This document shows, piece after piece, positions 31,023 to 41,820 of a DNA stretch of 64,000 bases. Each line of letters starts with the position of its first letter. The stretch's first letter is position 1. A program made the translations under genes and the position numbers. This stretch comes from Pedobacter psychroterrae (lineage in GTDB: Bacteria; Bacteroidota; Bacteroidia; Sphingobacteriales; Sphingobacteriaceae), in assembly GCF_004331695.1 (NCBI RefSeq), contig NZ_SJSL01000002.1, positions 1-64,000 on the forward strand, written 5' to 3'. Under the pieces are notes generated by a model. The model saw only the letters and a program-made list of their open reading frames with translations. It was not told the origin of the DNA and did no database searches.

Positions 31023-33114
31023 GGCAAACATTTTACTGCGTGTTTATTTGGCTTTTGGGCTGATAGTGTTGCTTGCCGTGGCGGTATTTGTCAGGCTTTG
31101 CGATGTACAGTTTGTGGAGGGACATAAATGGCGTGCCATGGCCGATAGTCTCTCTACAAAGTATATCAACGTAGAAGCAGCAAGGGGAAACATATATTCT
31201 GTTGATGGCAGCTTATTGGCTACGTCTATCCCTGAATATGAGCTACGTATGGATACATATGCTGGAGGAATAGCAGATAATGACCTGTTCAACGCTAAAG
31301 TTGATTCCCTTGCAATGAGGCTGTCACAATTTTTTAAGGATAAAACTCCAAAAGAATATTCACGTTATCTGAGGTCTGCAAGGCGGGATAGCGTACGGTA
31401 TTTGCTGATCAAACGTAAGGTAGGCTATCAGGACTTAAAAATTATCAGAACCTTTCCTTTGTATAATGTTGGCAAATATACAGGTGGTTTAATCGCCGTT
31501 CAGCAAAACAAAAGGATCAGGCCATTTAAGTACCTGGCAGCAAGAACAATTGGTTATAAAAATGAGAATGTAAGTAATGGCGTTGGATTGGAGGGTGCTT
31601 ATGGAGAATATATTAATGGTGAAAGTGGCAAAAGGCTAGTTCAACGTATATCAGGAGGCGTTTGGATGCCGATTAATGATGAGGCTGAAGTTGCCCCAAA
31701 AGAAGGAGCAGATATTATATCTACAATTGATATCAATATGCAGGATCTGGCGCAAACTGCATTGGAAAGACAGCTGAAATTAAGTGATGCTGACCATGGT
31801 ACAGTAATATTGATGGAAGTTAATACAGGTGAAGTCAGGGCCGTTGCAAATTATACACGTGTAAGCGAGGGTGTTTATACTGAACAATTTAATTATGCCA
31901 TAGGTGGGAGCCAGGATCCTGGTTCTACTTTTAAACTGGCATCCTATATGGCTTTACTTGAAGATAATAAGGTCGATACCAATACCCTTGTCGCAACGGG
32001 TGATGGGTTTTACAGAATTCCAGGCCATACCATTAAAGACTCACATGGTGGAATAGGAACAGTTACTGTTAAAAAGGCTTTTGAAGAATCTGCCAATACT
32101 GCTGTTGCCAAACTGGTAAACATGCACTACCAAAATAATCCTTCAGAATTTACTGATCATTTATATAAAATCCATATGAATGAAAGACTTGATTTGCAAA
32201 TTCCAGGAGAAGCAAGCCCAGTTATAAAGAATCCCAGCTTCAAGAGCTGGAATAAAAACATGACGCTGCCGCAAATGGCGTATGGTTATGAAATGCTGAT
32301 AACACCCTTGCAGATGCTGAGCTTTTATAATGCTGTTGCCAATGACGGAAGATATATCGCACCAATATTTGTAAAAGAAATCAGAAGACTAGGTAATCCA
32401 ATAAAACAGTTTAAAGCCAGGGTTATTGATGATCAGATTTGCTCGCCCAAGACCATTAAAAAATTACAGGCAATGCTGGAAGGTGTGGTTACAGAAGGTA
32501 CTGGTAAATTGATGGGTTCGCCTCTATATAGAGTTGCAGGGAAGACTGGGACAGCACAGGTGGCTGATGGTAATAAGGGCTATAAGGCCAAGAAAAGTTA
32601 TCAAGCCTCATTTTGTGGTTACTTCCCTGCTGACAAGCCTAAATATTCTATCATGGTGGCTATCAATGGTCCTAAAAATGGATATTATGGGGCTACGGTA
32701 GCTGGCCCGGTATTTAAAGAGATTGCTGACCGGATCTATGCCAGTGACATGCAAATGTACGGGAACCTTGCTGACCACCTGGTAGGGAATACAAAGAATC
32801 CTGAGGCTAAAGCCGGTCAGAGTAAAGCTGTTAAACAAGTTTATAATGCACTTGGAATTAAGGCGCTCTATGCCTCAAGATCTGATTATTCCAATACTGT
32901 GGACACCAACAACGGAGTAGCTTACGAAGATTTAAATGCAGTAAAGGGAATTATGCCAAATGTGAAAGGGATGGGGCTGAAAGATGCTTTATATATTTTA
33001 GGGAATGTTGGTCTTAAGACCAGGGTTAAAGGCAGTGGAATAGTAATTGGCCAGTCTATTTTAGCTGGGAATAGAATAGGAAAAGGATTGCTTGTACAAA
33101 TAGAATTACAATAA
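31012..33114 (+). CDS. ftsI: Penicillin-binding protein, FtsI/PBP3 type with PASTA domain
   Basis: This 700-residue septal DD-transpeptidase has an N-terminal membrane anchor (LLRVYLAFGLIVLLAVAVFVRL), a dimerisation domain and the transpeptidase domain. Its motifs are GSTFK (Ser305, Lys308), SAN (360-362) and KTG (from Lys511). A C-terminal PASTA domain (about 640-700, GIMPNVKGMGLKDALYILGNVGL) is present, as in other Bacteroidota FtsI. The linker before PASTA is low in complexity. The stop is one base before murE. Confidence 0.95.
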   Translation: MNIRANILLRVYLAFGLIVLLAVAVFVRLCDVQFVEGHKWRAMADSLSTKYINVEAARGNIYSVDGSLLATSIPEYELRMDTYAGGIADNDLFNAKVDSLAMRLSQFFKDKTPKEYSRYLRSARRDSVRYLLIKRKVGYQDLKIIRTFPLYNVGKYTGGLIAVQQNKRIRPFKYLAARTIGYKNENVSNGVGLEGAYGEYINGESGKRLVQRISGGVWMPINDEAEVAPKEGADIISTIDINMQDLAQTALERQLKLSDADHGTVILMEVNTGEVRAVANYTRVSEGVYTEQFNYAIGGSQDPGSTFKLASYMALLEDNKVDTNTLVATGDGFYRIPGHTIKDSHGGIGTVTVKKAFEESANTAVAKLVNMHYQNNPSEFTDHLYKIHMNERLDLQIPGEASPVIKNPSFKSWNKNMTLPQMAYGYEMLITPLQMLSFYNAVANDGRYIAPIFVKEIRRLGNPIKQFKARVIDDQICSPKTIKKLQAMLEGVVTEGTGKLMGSPLYRVAGKTGTAQVADGNKGYKAKKSYQASFCGYFPADKPKYSIMVAINGPKNGYYGATVAGPVFKEIADRIYASDMQMYGNLADHLVGNTKNPEAKAGQSKAVKQVYNALGIKALYASRSDYSNTVDTNNGVAYEDLNAVKGIMPNVKGMGLKDALYILGNVGLKTRVKGSGIVIGQSILAGNRIGKGLLVQIELQ

Positions 33115-33115
33115 G

Positions 33116-34573
33116 ATGCAGTTGCAGGAAGTATTATATGGTGTAACAATAGAAACTTTGGTTGGTAATACCAACCGGGAGATTAATGCATTGGTATTTG
33201 ATTCACGTTTGGTGGGAGAGCATGATGTTTTTTTTGCCATCAGAGGGACGCTGTCAGACGGGCATAATTATATTGCCACTACTATTGATGCCGGTGCTTC
33301 TGTAATTGTCTGTCAAAGTATTCCCGAAAAGGTCAATGCGTTAGTAACCTATATTAAGGTGGCCGAAAGTTCTGTTGCGCTTGGTAAAATGGCAGCTAAT
33401 TTCTATAACAATCCTTCTGATAAGTTACAGTTGATAGGTATTACCGGAACAAATGGCAAGACAACAATTGCAACTTTACTGTTCAAATTATTCAGCAAAT
33501 TAGGTTACAAGACAGGGTTGATTTCCACGGTTCAGAACCAAATAAATGAGCGTATTGTTCCTGCTACTCATACTACACCTAATCCATTAGTCTTAAATAG
33601 TTTGCTCCGTGACATGGTATTGGCTGATTGCAGCTACTGTTTTATGGAGGTAAGTTCACATGCTGTTGTTCAGCACAGGATTGAAGGATTGACCTTTGCA
33701 GGAGGTGTGTTTTCTAACATAACTCATGATCATCTGGACTTTCATGTAACCTTTGATAACTACATCCGGGCCAAGAAATGTTTTTTTGACAGGCTTCCTA
33801 AATCCGCATTTGCGCTGACAAATCTGGATGATAAAAACGGTCAGGTAATGTTGCAAAATACCAAAGCTTCCAAGAAGAGTTATGCCCTTAAACAACTGGC
33901 AGACTTTAAAGCCAAGGTTATTGAAAACAGCTTTAGTGGTCTGCATTTAGACATTGATGATGCTGATGTCTTCTTTAAATTGGTAGGTTCTTTTAATGCC
34001 TATAATTTATTGGCAGTCTATGGTACGGCGATGTTACTCGAGCAGGATCAGCTAAGTGTATTGACAGCTTTAAGTAACCTTACGGGTGCAGAAGGAAGAT
34101 TTGAATACATTACTTCCTCAAAAAATGTAATCGGTATAATAGATTATGCCCATACTCCCGACGCAGTTCAAAATGTGTTAAGTACTATTCAGGATATTAG
34201 AAAAGGTACAGAACAGGTAATCACTGTGATAGGTTGTGGTGGAGATAGAGATAAAACTAAGCGACCAGTAATGGCGCAGGTAGCTTGCGACTGGAGTGAT
34301 AAGGTGATTTTGACTTCCGATAATCCCCGTACAGAAAATCCTTTGACCATAATAGAAGAGATGGAAAAGGGGGTCTCTCCAACGAATATGCGCAAGGCGC
34401 TGAGTATTTCTGACAGAAAAGAGGCAATTAAAACTGCCTGTCATTTAGCAAAACCAGGTGATATTATCTTGCTTGCAGGGAAAGGTCATGAGAAATACCA
34501 GGAAGTAAACGGTGTGAGACATCATTTTGATGATAAAGAAATTTTATTGGAACAATTTAAGTTAATCGGCTAA
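33116..34573 (+). CDS. murE: UDP-MurNAc-tripeptide synthetase MurE (meso-diaminopimelate type)
   Basis: The 485-residue ATP-dependent ligase adds the third stem residue. The Mur ligase order is visible: N-terminal UDP-binding domain, central ATP domain with [10 protein letters not shown] (108-117), then the C-terminal domain. DNPR at 402-405 is the motif that selects meso-diaminopimelate rather than lysine. dapA elsewhere in the window fits. Overlaps mraY by one base (TAATG). Confidence 0.95.
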   Translation: MQLQEVLYGVTIETLVGNTNREINALVFDSRLVGEHDVFFAIRGTLSDGHNYIATTIDAGASVIVCQSIPEKVNALVTYIKVAESSVALGKMAANFYNNPSDKLQLIGITGTNGKTTIATLLFKLFSKLGYKTGLISTVQNQINERIVPATHTTPNPLVLNSLLRDMVLADCSYCFMEVSSHAVVQHRIEGLTFAGGVFSNITHDHLDFHVTFDNYIRAKKCFFDRLPKSAFALTNLDDKNGQVMLQNTKASKKSYALKQLADFKAKVIENSFSGLHLDIDDADVFFKLVGSFNAYNLLAVYGTAMLLEQDQLSVLTALSNLTGAEGRFEYITSSKNVIGIIDYAHTPDAVQNVLSTIQDIRKGTEQVITVIGCGGDRDKTKRPVMAQVACDWSDKVILTSDNPRTENPLTIIEEMEKGVSPTNMRKALSISDRKEAIKTACHLAKPGDIILLAGKGHEKYQEVNGVRHHFDDKEILLEQFKLIG

Positions 34574-35826
34574 TGTTATATTATTTATTTGAGTATTTAA
34601 ACCAGCATTACGATTTCCCGGGATTGAGGCTATTTCAATACATCACCTTCCGTACTTCTTTGGCTGTAATCATTTCATTAATCATTACGACGGTTTATGG
34701 AAGAAGCTTGATTAATTATCTGCAAAAAATGCAGGTAGGTGAAACTGTGCGTAATTTAGGATTAGAAGGCCAGATGCAAAAGCAGGGCACGCCAACAATG
34801 GGTGGTATCATTATTTTACTTGGTATCCTTGTGCCTACGTTATTGTTTGCAAATCTGTCAAATATCTATGTAATCCTGATGATCGTTACGACAATATGGA
34901 TGGGTGTGATAGGCTTTGTTGATGACTATATCAAAGTTTTTAAGAAGAACAAAGAGGGACTTGCCGGAAGGTTCAAGATTGTAGGCCAGGTAGGACTTGC
35001 ACTGATTATTGGGTGGACGATGTATTTTAACCCAAATATTGTTGTACGGCAGACTGTGGATGAAACTGTTGTTTCAAAATCAACTGCACCGATGATTTTA
35101 AGGGAGAATAAAGCTGATAAAAGTCATTATTATACACAGGATGTAAAATCGACACTTACTAATGTTCCTTTTTACAAAAACAATGAATTTGATTATGCAA
35201 AAGTGCTCAAATTTATGGGCGAAGGCTATGAAAAATATGCCGTATTCGTCTTCTTACTGTTCGTTATAATTATAGTAACTGCTGTATCCAACGGCGCAAA
35301 TATTACTGATGGAATAGATGGTCTAGCAACTGGAACCTCTGCCATTATAGGGATAACACTGGGCTTGCTGGCCTATGTATCAGGTAATACCGTAATAGCA
35401 GATTATTTGAATATTATGTATATCCCAAATTCTGGTGAGTTGATGATCTTTGCCGGAGCTTTTGTTGGTGCATGCGTTGGGTTTTTATGGTATAATTCAT
35501 ACCCTGCACAAGTATTTATGGGTGACACAGGAAGCTTGGCAATTGGTGGGATCATCGCTGCTTTTGCAATTATGATAAGAAAGGAACTGTTAATCCCAAT
35601 TCTTTGCGGAATATTTCTATTGGAAAATTTATCTGTAATAATTCAGATGAGTTATTTCAAATATACAAGAAAGCGTTTCGGAGAAGGCAGAAGAGTTTTT
35701 CTGATGGCTCCCTTACATCACCACTATCAAAAGAAAGGATACCATGAAGCGAAAATTGTGATCCGCTTCTGGATCATTGGGATATTGCTGGCCATCATCA
35801 CTATTATCACATTAAAGTTAAGGTAA
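34573..35826 (+). CDS. mraY: Phospho-MurNAc-pentapeptide translocase MraY
   Basis: The 417-residue integral membrane enzyme forms lipid I. It has the motifs [24 protein letters not shown] with the Mg-binding aspartates, [12 protein letters not shown] and [12 protein letters not shown], then [13 protein letters not shown]. It is about 50 residues longer than E. coli MraY, owing to an extra loop around residues 155-215, a usual feature in Bacteroidota. Confidence 0.96.
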   Translation: MLYYLFEYLNQHYDFPGLRLFQYITFRTSLAVIISLIITTVYGRSLINYLQKMQVGETVRNLGLEGQMQKQGTPTMGGIIILLGILVPTLLFANLSNIYVILMIVTTIWMGVIGFVDDYIKVFKKNKEGLAGRFKIVGQVGLALIIGWTMYFNPNIVVRQTVDETVVSKSTAPMILRENKADKSHYYTQDVKSTLTNVPFYKNNEFDYAKVLKFMGEGYEKYAVFVFLLFVIIIVTAVSNGANITDGIDGLATGTSAIIGITLGLLAYVSGNTVIADYLNIMYIPNSGELMIFAGAFVGACVGFLWYNSYPAQVFMGDTGSLAIGGIIAAFAIMIRKELLIPILCGIFLLENLSVIIQMSYFKYTRKRFGEGRRVFLMAPLHHHYQKKGYHEAKIVIRFWIIGILLAIITIITLKLR

Positions 35827-37169
35827 TGGGAAAGGAAAGAATAGTGATCCTGGGGGCTGGAGAAAGCGGTGTTGGTGCAGCGATACTTGCACAAAAGCAC
35901 GGTTTTGATGTCTTTGTGTCTGATTTTGGAGGAATAGATGATCATTACAAAAAGCAATTAATTGAATTAAATATAACATTTGAGGAAGACAGGCATTCTG
36001 CTTCAGACATTCTAAACGCTTCAGAAATTATTAAAAGTCCTGGGATACCAAATAACGCTCCTATAATTAAGGAGATTAAAGAAATAGGCATACCAATAAT
36101 TTCAGAGATCGAATTTGCTAAAAGATATACATCAGCTAAGACAATTTGTATTACCGGTTCAAACGGTAAGACAACCACAACGTTGCTTACCTACCACATA
36201 CTGAAAAATGCAGGATTTAATGTTGGACTGGCCGGCAATGTAGGAAACAGCTTTGCAGCTCAGGTAGCTAACGCTGATTTTGAATGGTATGTCCTTGAGT
36301 TATCGAGTTTCATGCTTGATGATATGTATTCCTTTAAAGCGGATATTGCTGTCTTATTAAATATTACACCAGATCATTTAGACAGGTACGATTATAAGCT
36401 GGATAATTATGCAGCTTCAAAAATGAGAATTATCCAAAACCAGACAAATAGTGATGTCTTTATCTATTGTTCCGATGACGAAGAGATCATAAAGGTGTTA
36501 AAGAAAAGTCAGGTCCACTCAAAAAAAATGCCCTTCTCCATTGAAACAAAGATTGAAGAAGGTGCATACTTCTTAAATGACAACATACACATAAATATAA
36601 ACCTAAACGACCCATTAACCATGTCTATTACAGAGTTAGCCTTACAAGGAAAGCATAATATTTATAACTCTATGGCCTCGGGCATAGTAGCGAAAGTATT
36701 GGATATTCGAAATACTACCATCAGGGAAAGTATGGGTGATTTTAAAAATATAGCGCACAGATTGGAACATGTGGCTAAAATATCCGGTGTTAATTATATT
36801 AATGATTCCAAAGCTACAAATGTCAATTCCACCTGGTACGCTTTGGAGAGTGTAAGTACAGGTGTTGTGCTGATTATGGGCGGTGTAGATAAGGGCAATG
36901 ACTATAATATGCTAAAGGATATGGTTCGCCAGAAAGTTAAGGCAATTATATGCTTAGGTAAGGACAATAAACGTATACATGAGGCATTTGAAGATGACGT
37001 AGACATTATTGTAAATACGTTTTCTGCACATGAGGCTGTGCAGGTAGCCTACCATCTGGCAAAAAAGGGTGATACAGTATTACTGTCTCCGGCATGCGCG
37101 AGCTTTGACCTGTTCAAAAATTACGAGGATAGAGGTAATCAGTTTAAAATTGCAGTAAAGGAGTTATAA
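35826..37169 (+). CDS. murD: UDP-MurNAc-alanine-D-glutamate ligase MurD
   Basis: The 447-residue ligase has an N-terminal Rossmann domain (IVILGAGESGVGAAIL), ATP loop ITGSNGKTTTT, LNITPDHLDRY and the C-terminal INDSKATNVNSTWYALES. It adds D-Glu to UDP-MurNAc-L-Ala. Its ATG shares a base with the mraY stop. Confidence 0.95.
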   Translation: MGKERIVILGAGESGVGAAILAQKHGFDVFVSDFGGIDDHYKKQLIELNITFEEDRHSASDILNASEIIKSPGIPNNAPIIKEIKEIGIPIISEIEFAKRYTSAKTICITGSNGKTTTTLLTYHILKNAGFNVGLAGNVGNSFAAQVANADFEWYVLELSSFMLDDMYSFKADIAVLLNITPDHLDRYDYKLDNYAASKMRIIQNQTNSDVFIYCSDDEEIIKVLKKSQVHSKKMPFSIETKIEEGAYFLNDNIHININLNDPLTMSITELALQGKHNIYNSMASGIVAKVLDIRNTTIRESMGDFKNIAHRLEHVAKISGVNYINDSKATNVNSTWYALESVSTGVVLIMGGVDKGNDYNMLKDMVRQKVKAIICLGKDNKRIHEAFEDDVDIIVNTFSAHEAVQVAYHLAKKGDTVLLSPACASFDLFKNYEDRGNQFKIAVKEL

Positions 37170-37170
37170 G

Positions 37171-38340
37171 ATGGTAGCAATTAATAGAATTCTGGATAAA
37201 ACAAAAGGAGATCGCTGGATATGGCTGATCATTATCCTTTTGTCTTTAATATCCATACTTACGGTTTACAGTGCCACTGGTACTATCGCCTATAATAAGG
37301 GCATTGCTGTAGAGAGATATCTATTATACAAACATGTTATATTTGTGATTCTTGGAATCGGAATGATCTATATTTCCCATTTACTTGATTATAAGTATTA
37401 TGCGGGTATTTCCAAAGTGTTGATGCTGGTTACAATTCCCTTGTTGATCTATACCGCAATTTTCGGTACTAATATTAATGATGCCGCCCGTTGGGTAAAG
37501 ATTCCTGGTATAGGATTAACATTTCAAACCTCTGATTTAGCAAAATTGGCGTTGATTACATTTCTAGCCAGAATGTTGACCCGAAAACAAGATAATATAA
37601 AGGATGTCAAAAAAGCATTTATTCCTATAATGGGGTCGGTGTGTGTTGTTTTTGCATTAATAGCCTGGGCAAATTTATCAACTGCACTTATGCTATTCGG
37701 TGTAAGTATATTGTTGCTCATTATAGGAAGGATTAGCATTAAGCAAATTTTACTGGTATGCACTGGAGGTGGTATATTATTGCTGTTTATTGTATTCTTA
37801 GGGCCCAGGTCTGAAACATATAAATCGAGGGTAAATTCTTTTCTTCACCCTGAGTTACAGAACTCCGATAAAACGTACCAGGCTGATCAGTCCAAAATAG
37901 CATTGGCTACTGGTGGAGCATTTGGCAAAGGGCCAGGAAACAGTACACAGAAAAACTTCCTTCCGCATCCATATTCAGATTTTATTTTTGCAATTATCGT
38001 GGAAGAATATGGTCTGTTAGGAGCAATAACAATGATTGTTCTGTATCTGGCGTTGCTCTACCGATGTGTTAGAATAGTAACCCAAAGTCCAAAAGCTTTC
38101 GGTGCTTTGCTGGCAGCAGGCTTAAGTTTTAGCTTGACGATACAGGCATTTGCAAATATGGCTGTAGCGGTTGGCCTTGGGCCTGTGACAGGAGTTCCAC
38201 TGCCCCTTGTTAGTATGGGTGGTACATCAATCTTATTTACCAGTATAGCATTTGGAATCATCTTAAGTGTAAGTAAGGACATTGAAGAAAACGGCGTCAA
38301 TAAAAAGGTCATTGTAGGAGAGATACCTGCAATGGCATAA
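37171..38340 (+). CDS. ftsW: Septal peptidoglycan glycosyltransferase FtsW
   Basis: This 389-residue SEDS protein has about ten helices. Conserved segments include VYSATG, NDAARWVKIPG, FQTSDLAKLALI and FGKGPGNSTQKNFLPHPYSDFIFAIIVEEYG, the last being the SEDS loop with the catalytic Asp. GVPLPLVSMGGTS follows near the end. Within the dcw cluster it is FtsW rather than RodA, acting with the FtsI-type PBP encoded upstream. Confidence 0.95.
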   Translation: MVAINRILDKTKGDRWIWLIIILLSLISILTVYSATGTIAYNKGIAVERYLLYKHVIFVILGIGMIYISHLLDYKYYAGISKVLMLVTIPLLIYTAIFGTNINDAARWVKIPGIGLTFQTSDLAKLALITFLARMLTRKQDNIKDVKKAFIPIMGSVCVVFALIAWANLSTALMLFGVSILLLIIGRISIKQILLVCTGGGILLLFIVFLGPRSETYKSRVNSFLHPELQNSDKTYQADQSKIALATGGAFGKGPGNSTQKNFLPHPYSDFIFAIIVEEYGLLGAITMIVLYLALLYRCVRIVTQSPKAFGALLAAGLSFSLTIQAFANMAVAVGLGPVTGVPLPLVSMGGTSILFTSIAFGIILSVSKDIEENGVNKKVIVGEIPAMA

Positions 38341-38350
38341 TGATATAATA

Positions 38351-39472
38351 ATGAAAGCAACAAAAATAATTATTTCGGGCGGAGGCACTGGCGGACACAT
38401 ATTTCCGGCAATAGCTATTGCAAAGGCATTGAGGAGCATTGAGCCTGCATGCGAGATATTGTTTGTTGGAGCTATAGGGAGGATGGAGATGGAAAAGGTT
38501 CCGGCAGCTGGTTATAAAATTGTTGGACTAAATATCAGCGGGATCCAAAGAGGGTCTATAGCTAAAAACCTCAGCCTTCCTTTTAAGCTATTTGGAAGTA
38601 TGAGAAAGTCGATGCAGGTGTTAAGTGAATTTAAGCCTGATGTAGTTGTGGGAGTTGGCGGATATGCCTCTGGACCAATCTTGTTTGCAGCCTCATTAAA
38701 AGGCATCCCTTATTTAATACAGGAGCAAAATTCATATGCAGGTGTCACTAATAAATGGCTGGGGAAAAAAGCGCATAAGATTTGTGTGGCCTTTGATGAT
38801 ATGGAACAGTTTTTCCCGGCTGACAGGATACTGAAAACAGGCAACCCAGTAAGAAAGGAAGTTGTAGATATTTTAAACAAGCATCACGCAGGTGCTGAAT
38901 TACTGAGACTGGATCCGTTAAAAAAGACAATTCTGGTAACCGGTGGTAGTTTGGGCGCAGGAACACTTAATAAAAGTATTGAAAAGCACTTGCCGGAATT
39001 GTTAAAGCAAGACGTACAGATAATATGGCAAACAGGCAAATTTTATTATAAAGATATCATAGACCGTTTAGGGCTGGATTTTCATCCCAATGTTCGAATT
39101 TTGGAGTTTTTAAATAAAATGGATATGGCTTATGCAGCAGCCGACTTAATTATATCAAGAGCTGGTGCTGGAACAATTGCGGAATTGTGTATAATTAAAA
39201 AACCTGTGATTTTAGTTCCGTCTCCAAACGTTGCCGAAGATCATCAGACTAAAAATGCTTTAGCCTTGGTAAAAAACAATGCTGCACTCCTTATAGCAGA
39301 CAGATCAGCTGAAGACACACTCGTTTTTGAGGCTTTAAGTTTACTCCAGGATAAGCAGAGAAGTAAAACACTTGCTGATAATATTGGTAAGATGGCGTTA
39401 TCAGATGCTGATGATATTATTGCTCAGCAAGTCCTGGATTTAGCAAAGGAAAGGGGGAAGGAATGCAACTAG
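38351..39472 (+). CDS. murG: UDP-GlcNAc transferase MurG (lipid II synthesis)
   Basis: The 373-residue GT28 enzyme has the N-terminal glycine loop SGGGTGGHIFPAIAIA, then GVGGYASGP and EQNSYAG. The C-terminal half has VTGGSLGAGTLNKSI and SRAGAGTIAEL for UDP-GlcNAc. It acts on lipid I at the inner face of the membrane. It overlaps murC by 10 bp. Confidence 0.96.
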   Translation: MKATKIIISGGGTGGHIFPAIAIAKALRSIEPACEILFVGAIGRMEMEKVPAAGYKIVGLNISGIQRGSIAKNLSLPFKLFGSMRKSMQVLSEFKPDVVVGVGGYASGPILFAASLKGIPYLIQEQNSYAGVTNKWLGKKAHKICVAFDDMEQFFPADRILKTGNPVRKEVVDILNKHHAGAELLRLDPLKKTILVTGGSLGAGTLNKSIEKHLPELLKQDVQIIWQTGKFYYKDIIDRLGLDFHPNVRILEFLNKMDMAYAAADLIISRAGAGTIAELCIIKKPVILVPSPNVAEDHQTKNALALVKNNAALLIADRSAEDTLVFEALSLLQDKQRSKTLADNIGKMALSDADDIIAQQVLDLAKERGKECN

Positions 39473-40815
39473 ATGATATTAAAAAAGTATATTTTGTCGG
39501 TGCTGGCGGGATAGGGATGAGCGCACTTGCCAGATATTTTATAAATCGTGGCTGCGTGGTTTGTGGGTATGATAAAACAACTACCAATCTTACTATTACT
39601 TTGGAGCATGAGGGGATTTTAATGTCTTACGTAGATGATCATGCTGCATTGCCTGCTTCATTTCGTGATAAGAATGATGATACCCTGATTGTCTATACCC
39701 CGGCTATTCCTAAGGATTCTCAAATATTAAATTATTTTAAGGACAATGGCTTCATTTTAAAAAAGAGGTCGGAAGTTTTGGGGATTATTAGTAAAGGGCA
39801 GTTTTGTATTGCTGTTGCGGGTACGCATGGCAAAACTACTACTTCATGTATTATTGCGCATGTATTAACACATACCGGTTACCGCTGTACAGCTTTCCTG
39901 GGTGGTATCAGTACAAATTATAATAGTAATTTTTTGATTGGTGATAATAACGTCGTCGTAGTCGAAGCGGACGAATATGATCGTTCTTTTCTGACACTTC
40001 ACCCGGATATTTCGGTGATTACGTCTATGGATGCTGATCATTTGGATATTTACGGAGATGCGGCTCAGTTAAATGAATCATTTGAGTTGTTTGCGGGTCA
40101 GTTAAAAGATGGTGGTAAATTATTTGTAAAAGAAGAATTGCCTTTAAAAGGCATTACTTACAGCGCAGATTTAAATTCATCTTTAAAGGCCACTAATATC
40201 CATATTGAAAACGGCAACTTTGTTTTTGACTTTGAAGATGGTTATACTAAGATTAAAGACCTGAGCCTTTCGTTGCCCGGAAAACATAATGTAGAGAATG
40301 CAGTGGCGGCAATTGGAGTGGCATTGAGTTTAGGGATTAGGGCTAAACTTATTAAAAAAGCGATAGCTTCATTTACGGGAGTTAAAAGACGATTTGAATA
40401 CATTGTAAAATCTCCTGAACATATATATATAGATGACTATGCCCATCATCCTGAAGAGTTGCGAGCATGTTTTGATGCAGTGAGGCACTTATATCCGGAT
40501 AAGAAGCTGACGGTAATATTTCAACCTCATTTATTTACCCGTACAAGGGACTTTGCAGACGATTTTGCAAAAGTACTGAGTACTGCGGACGATTTATTGT
40601 TATTGGATATTTATCCTGCAAGAGAGTTACCACTGGAAGGGATAAATTCTCGAATGCTATTGGACAAGGTCTCCCTGACGGATAAGGAAATATGTAGTAA
40701 GGATTTGGTACTTGAATGTATAAAGATAAAAAAGCCTGAATTATTATTAACGGTGGGGGCAGGAGATATTGATACGTTGATCGAGCCACTTAAAAAATTA
40801 TTGACAAATGCTTAG
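39463..40815 (+). CDS. murC: UDP-MurNAc-L-alanine ligase MurC
   Basis: The 450-residue ligase has an N-terminal FVGAGGIGMSALARYF, ATP loop VAGTHGKTTTS, VVEADEYDRSF, MDADHLDIYG and YIDDYAHHPEEL. It adds L-Ala to UDP-MurNAc. Overlaps murG by 10 bp and ftsQ by 8 bp. Confidence 0.96.
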   Translation: MQLDDIKKVYFVGAGGIGMSALARYFINRGCVVCGYDKTTTNLTITLEHEGILMSYVDDHAALPASFRDKNDDTLIVYTPAIPKDSQILNYFKDNGFILKKRSEVLGIISKGQFCIAVAGTHGKTTTSCIIAHVLTHTGYRCTAFLGGISTNYNSNFLIGDNNVVVVEADEYDRSFLTLHPDISVITSMDADHLDIYGDAAQLNESFELFAGQLKDGGKLFVKEELPLKGITYSADLNSSLKATNIHIENGNFVFDFEDGYTKIKDLSLSLPGKHNVENAVAAIGVALSLGIRAKLIKKAIASFTGVKRRFEYIVKSPEHIYIDDYAHHPEELRACFDAVRHLYPDKKLTVIFQPHLFTRTRDFADDFAKVLSTADDLLLLDIYPARELPLEGINSRMLLDKVSLTDKEICSKDLVLECIKIKKPELLLTVGAGDIDTLIEPLKKLLTNA

Positions 40816-41794
40816 CAGGATTAACTGGAGATTTGTGTTTAAGATTTTCACCTGGACAATTTGTTTGGGGGGGCTGATTGTGCTCATGAGTTTTATCGGT
40901 GTCAAGAAAAAAAGTATAAGCTGCAAGGATGTCGTGATTTTAATTCCCGGTGCAGATAATTTTATTGAAAGAGAAGAAATTGATGCGATTTTAAAACAAA
41001 GTCAGGGTGTATTAATCGGACGGGATCTTGAGCAAGTTAATCTGGAGGAGATAGAAAAGAAGATTAAAGCTAACCCTTATATAGCTTATGCAACGGTGTA
41101 CGCTGATATGGATGGAATTATTCATATCAGAATAGATCAGAGGCAACCCATCTTGAGGGTGATCAACGCCGGCGATCAGGATTTTTATATTGACAAAAAT
41201 GGTCTGAAAATGCCTGTATCGCCCAACTTTACGGCCAATGTATTGGTTGCGAATGGAAAAATTCTTGAACATTTTAGCGGTAAAGTAGATACATTGATTA
41301 CCAAGCTAGCGGCCGATTTATATAAAACAGCACTTTATATCAGCCAGGATACTTTATGGAACTCCCAAATTGAACAAGCATTTGTAAATGAAAAAACTGA
41401 TATAGAACTGATACCCAGGGTAGGTAACCAGCGTATTATATTGGGAAATGCAGATTCCTTAGAAATAAAAATGAGGAATTTACGTGCATTCTATAAAAAG
41501 GCAATGCCAAAAGTAGGTTGGGATGCTTATAAAACGATCAACATTAAGTATATCAATCAGGTTGTTTGTGAAAAGAATAAAATAGACTCTCTCTCGGGAA
41601 AGGTTATTAATACTTCTAAATCTGACAGTGCTGTTAAAACAAGCACTGTTATTGACCCCCTTGTAAAAGAACCAATGATGGAAGAAATCGCAAAGGAATC
41701 AACCGTTGGTATTGTGGAAAAGAAGGCAGATGTTAGTCAGAAAGATAATAAGGATAAAAAAAATAGTCAATCAAATACCAGGAAAAACAATTAA
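40808..41794 (+). CDS. ftsQ: Cell division protein FtsQ
   Basis: The 328-residue protein has a short cytoplasmic start, one membrane helix (IFTWTICLGGLIVLMSFIG) and a periplasmic POTRA-like region (IERE, then ANPYIAYATVYADMDGIIHIRIDQRQPI) followed by the beta domain. The last 70 residues are a charged low-complexity tail rich in Lys, Ser and Asp. Position between murC and ftsA confirms the identity. Confidence 0.9.
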   Translation: MLSRINWRFVFKIFTWTICLGGLIVLMSFIGVKKKSISCKDVVILIPGADNFIEREEIDAILKQSQGVLIGRDLEQVNLEEIEKKIKANPYIAYATVYADMDGIIHIRIDQRQPILRVINAGDQDFYIDKNGLKMPVSPNFTANVLVANGKILEHFSGKVDTLITKLAADLYKTALYISQDTLWNSQIEQAFVNEKTDIELIPRVGNQRIILGNADSLEIKMRNLRAFYKKAMPKVGWDAYKTINIKYINQVVCEKNKIDSLSGKVINTSKSDSAVKTSTVIDPLVKEPMMEEIAKESTVGIVEKKADVSQKDNKDKKNSQSNTRKNN

Positions 41795-41820
41795 TAAAAT
41801 CTCAACAAATCGATATAGTT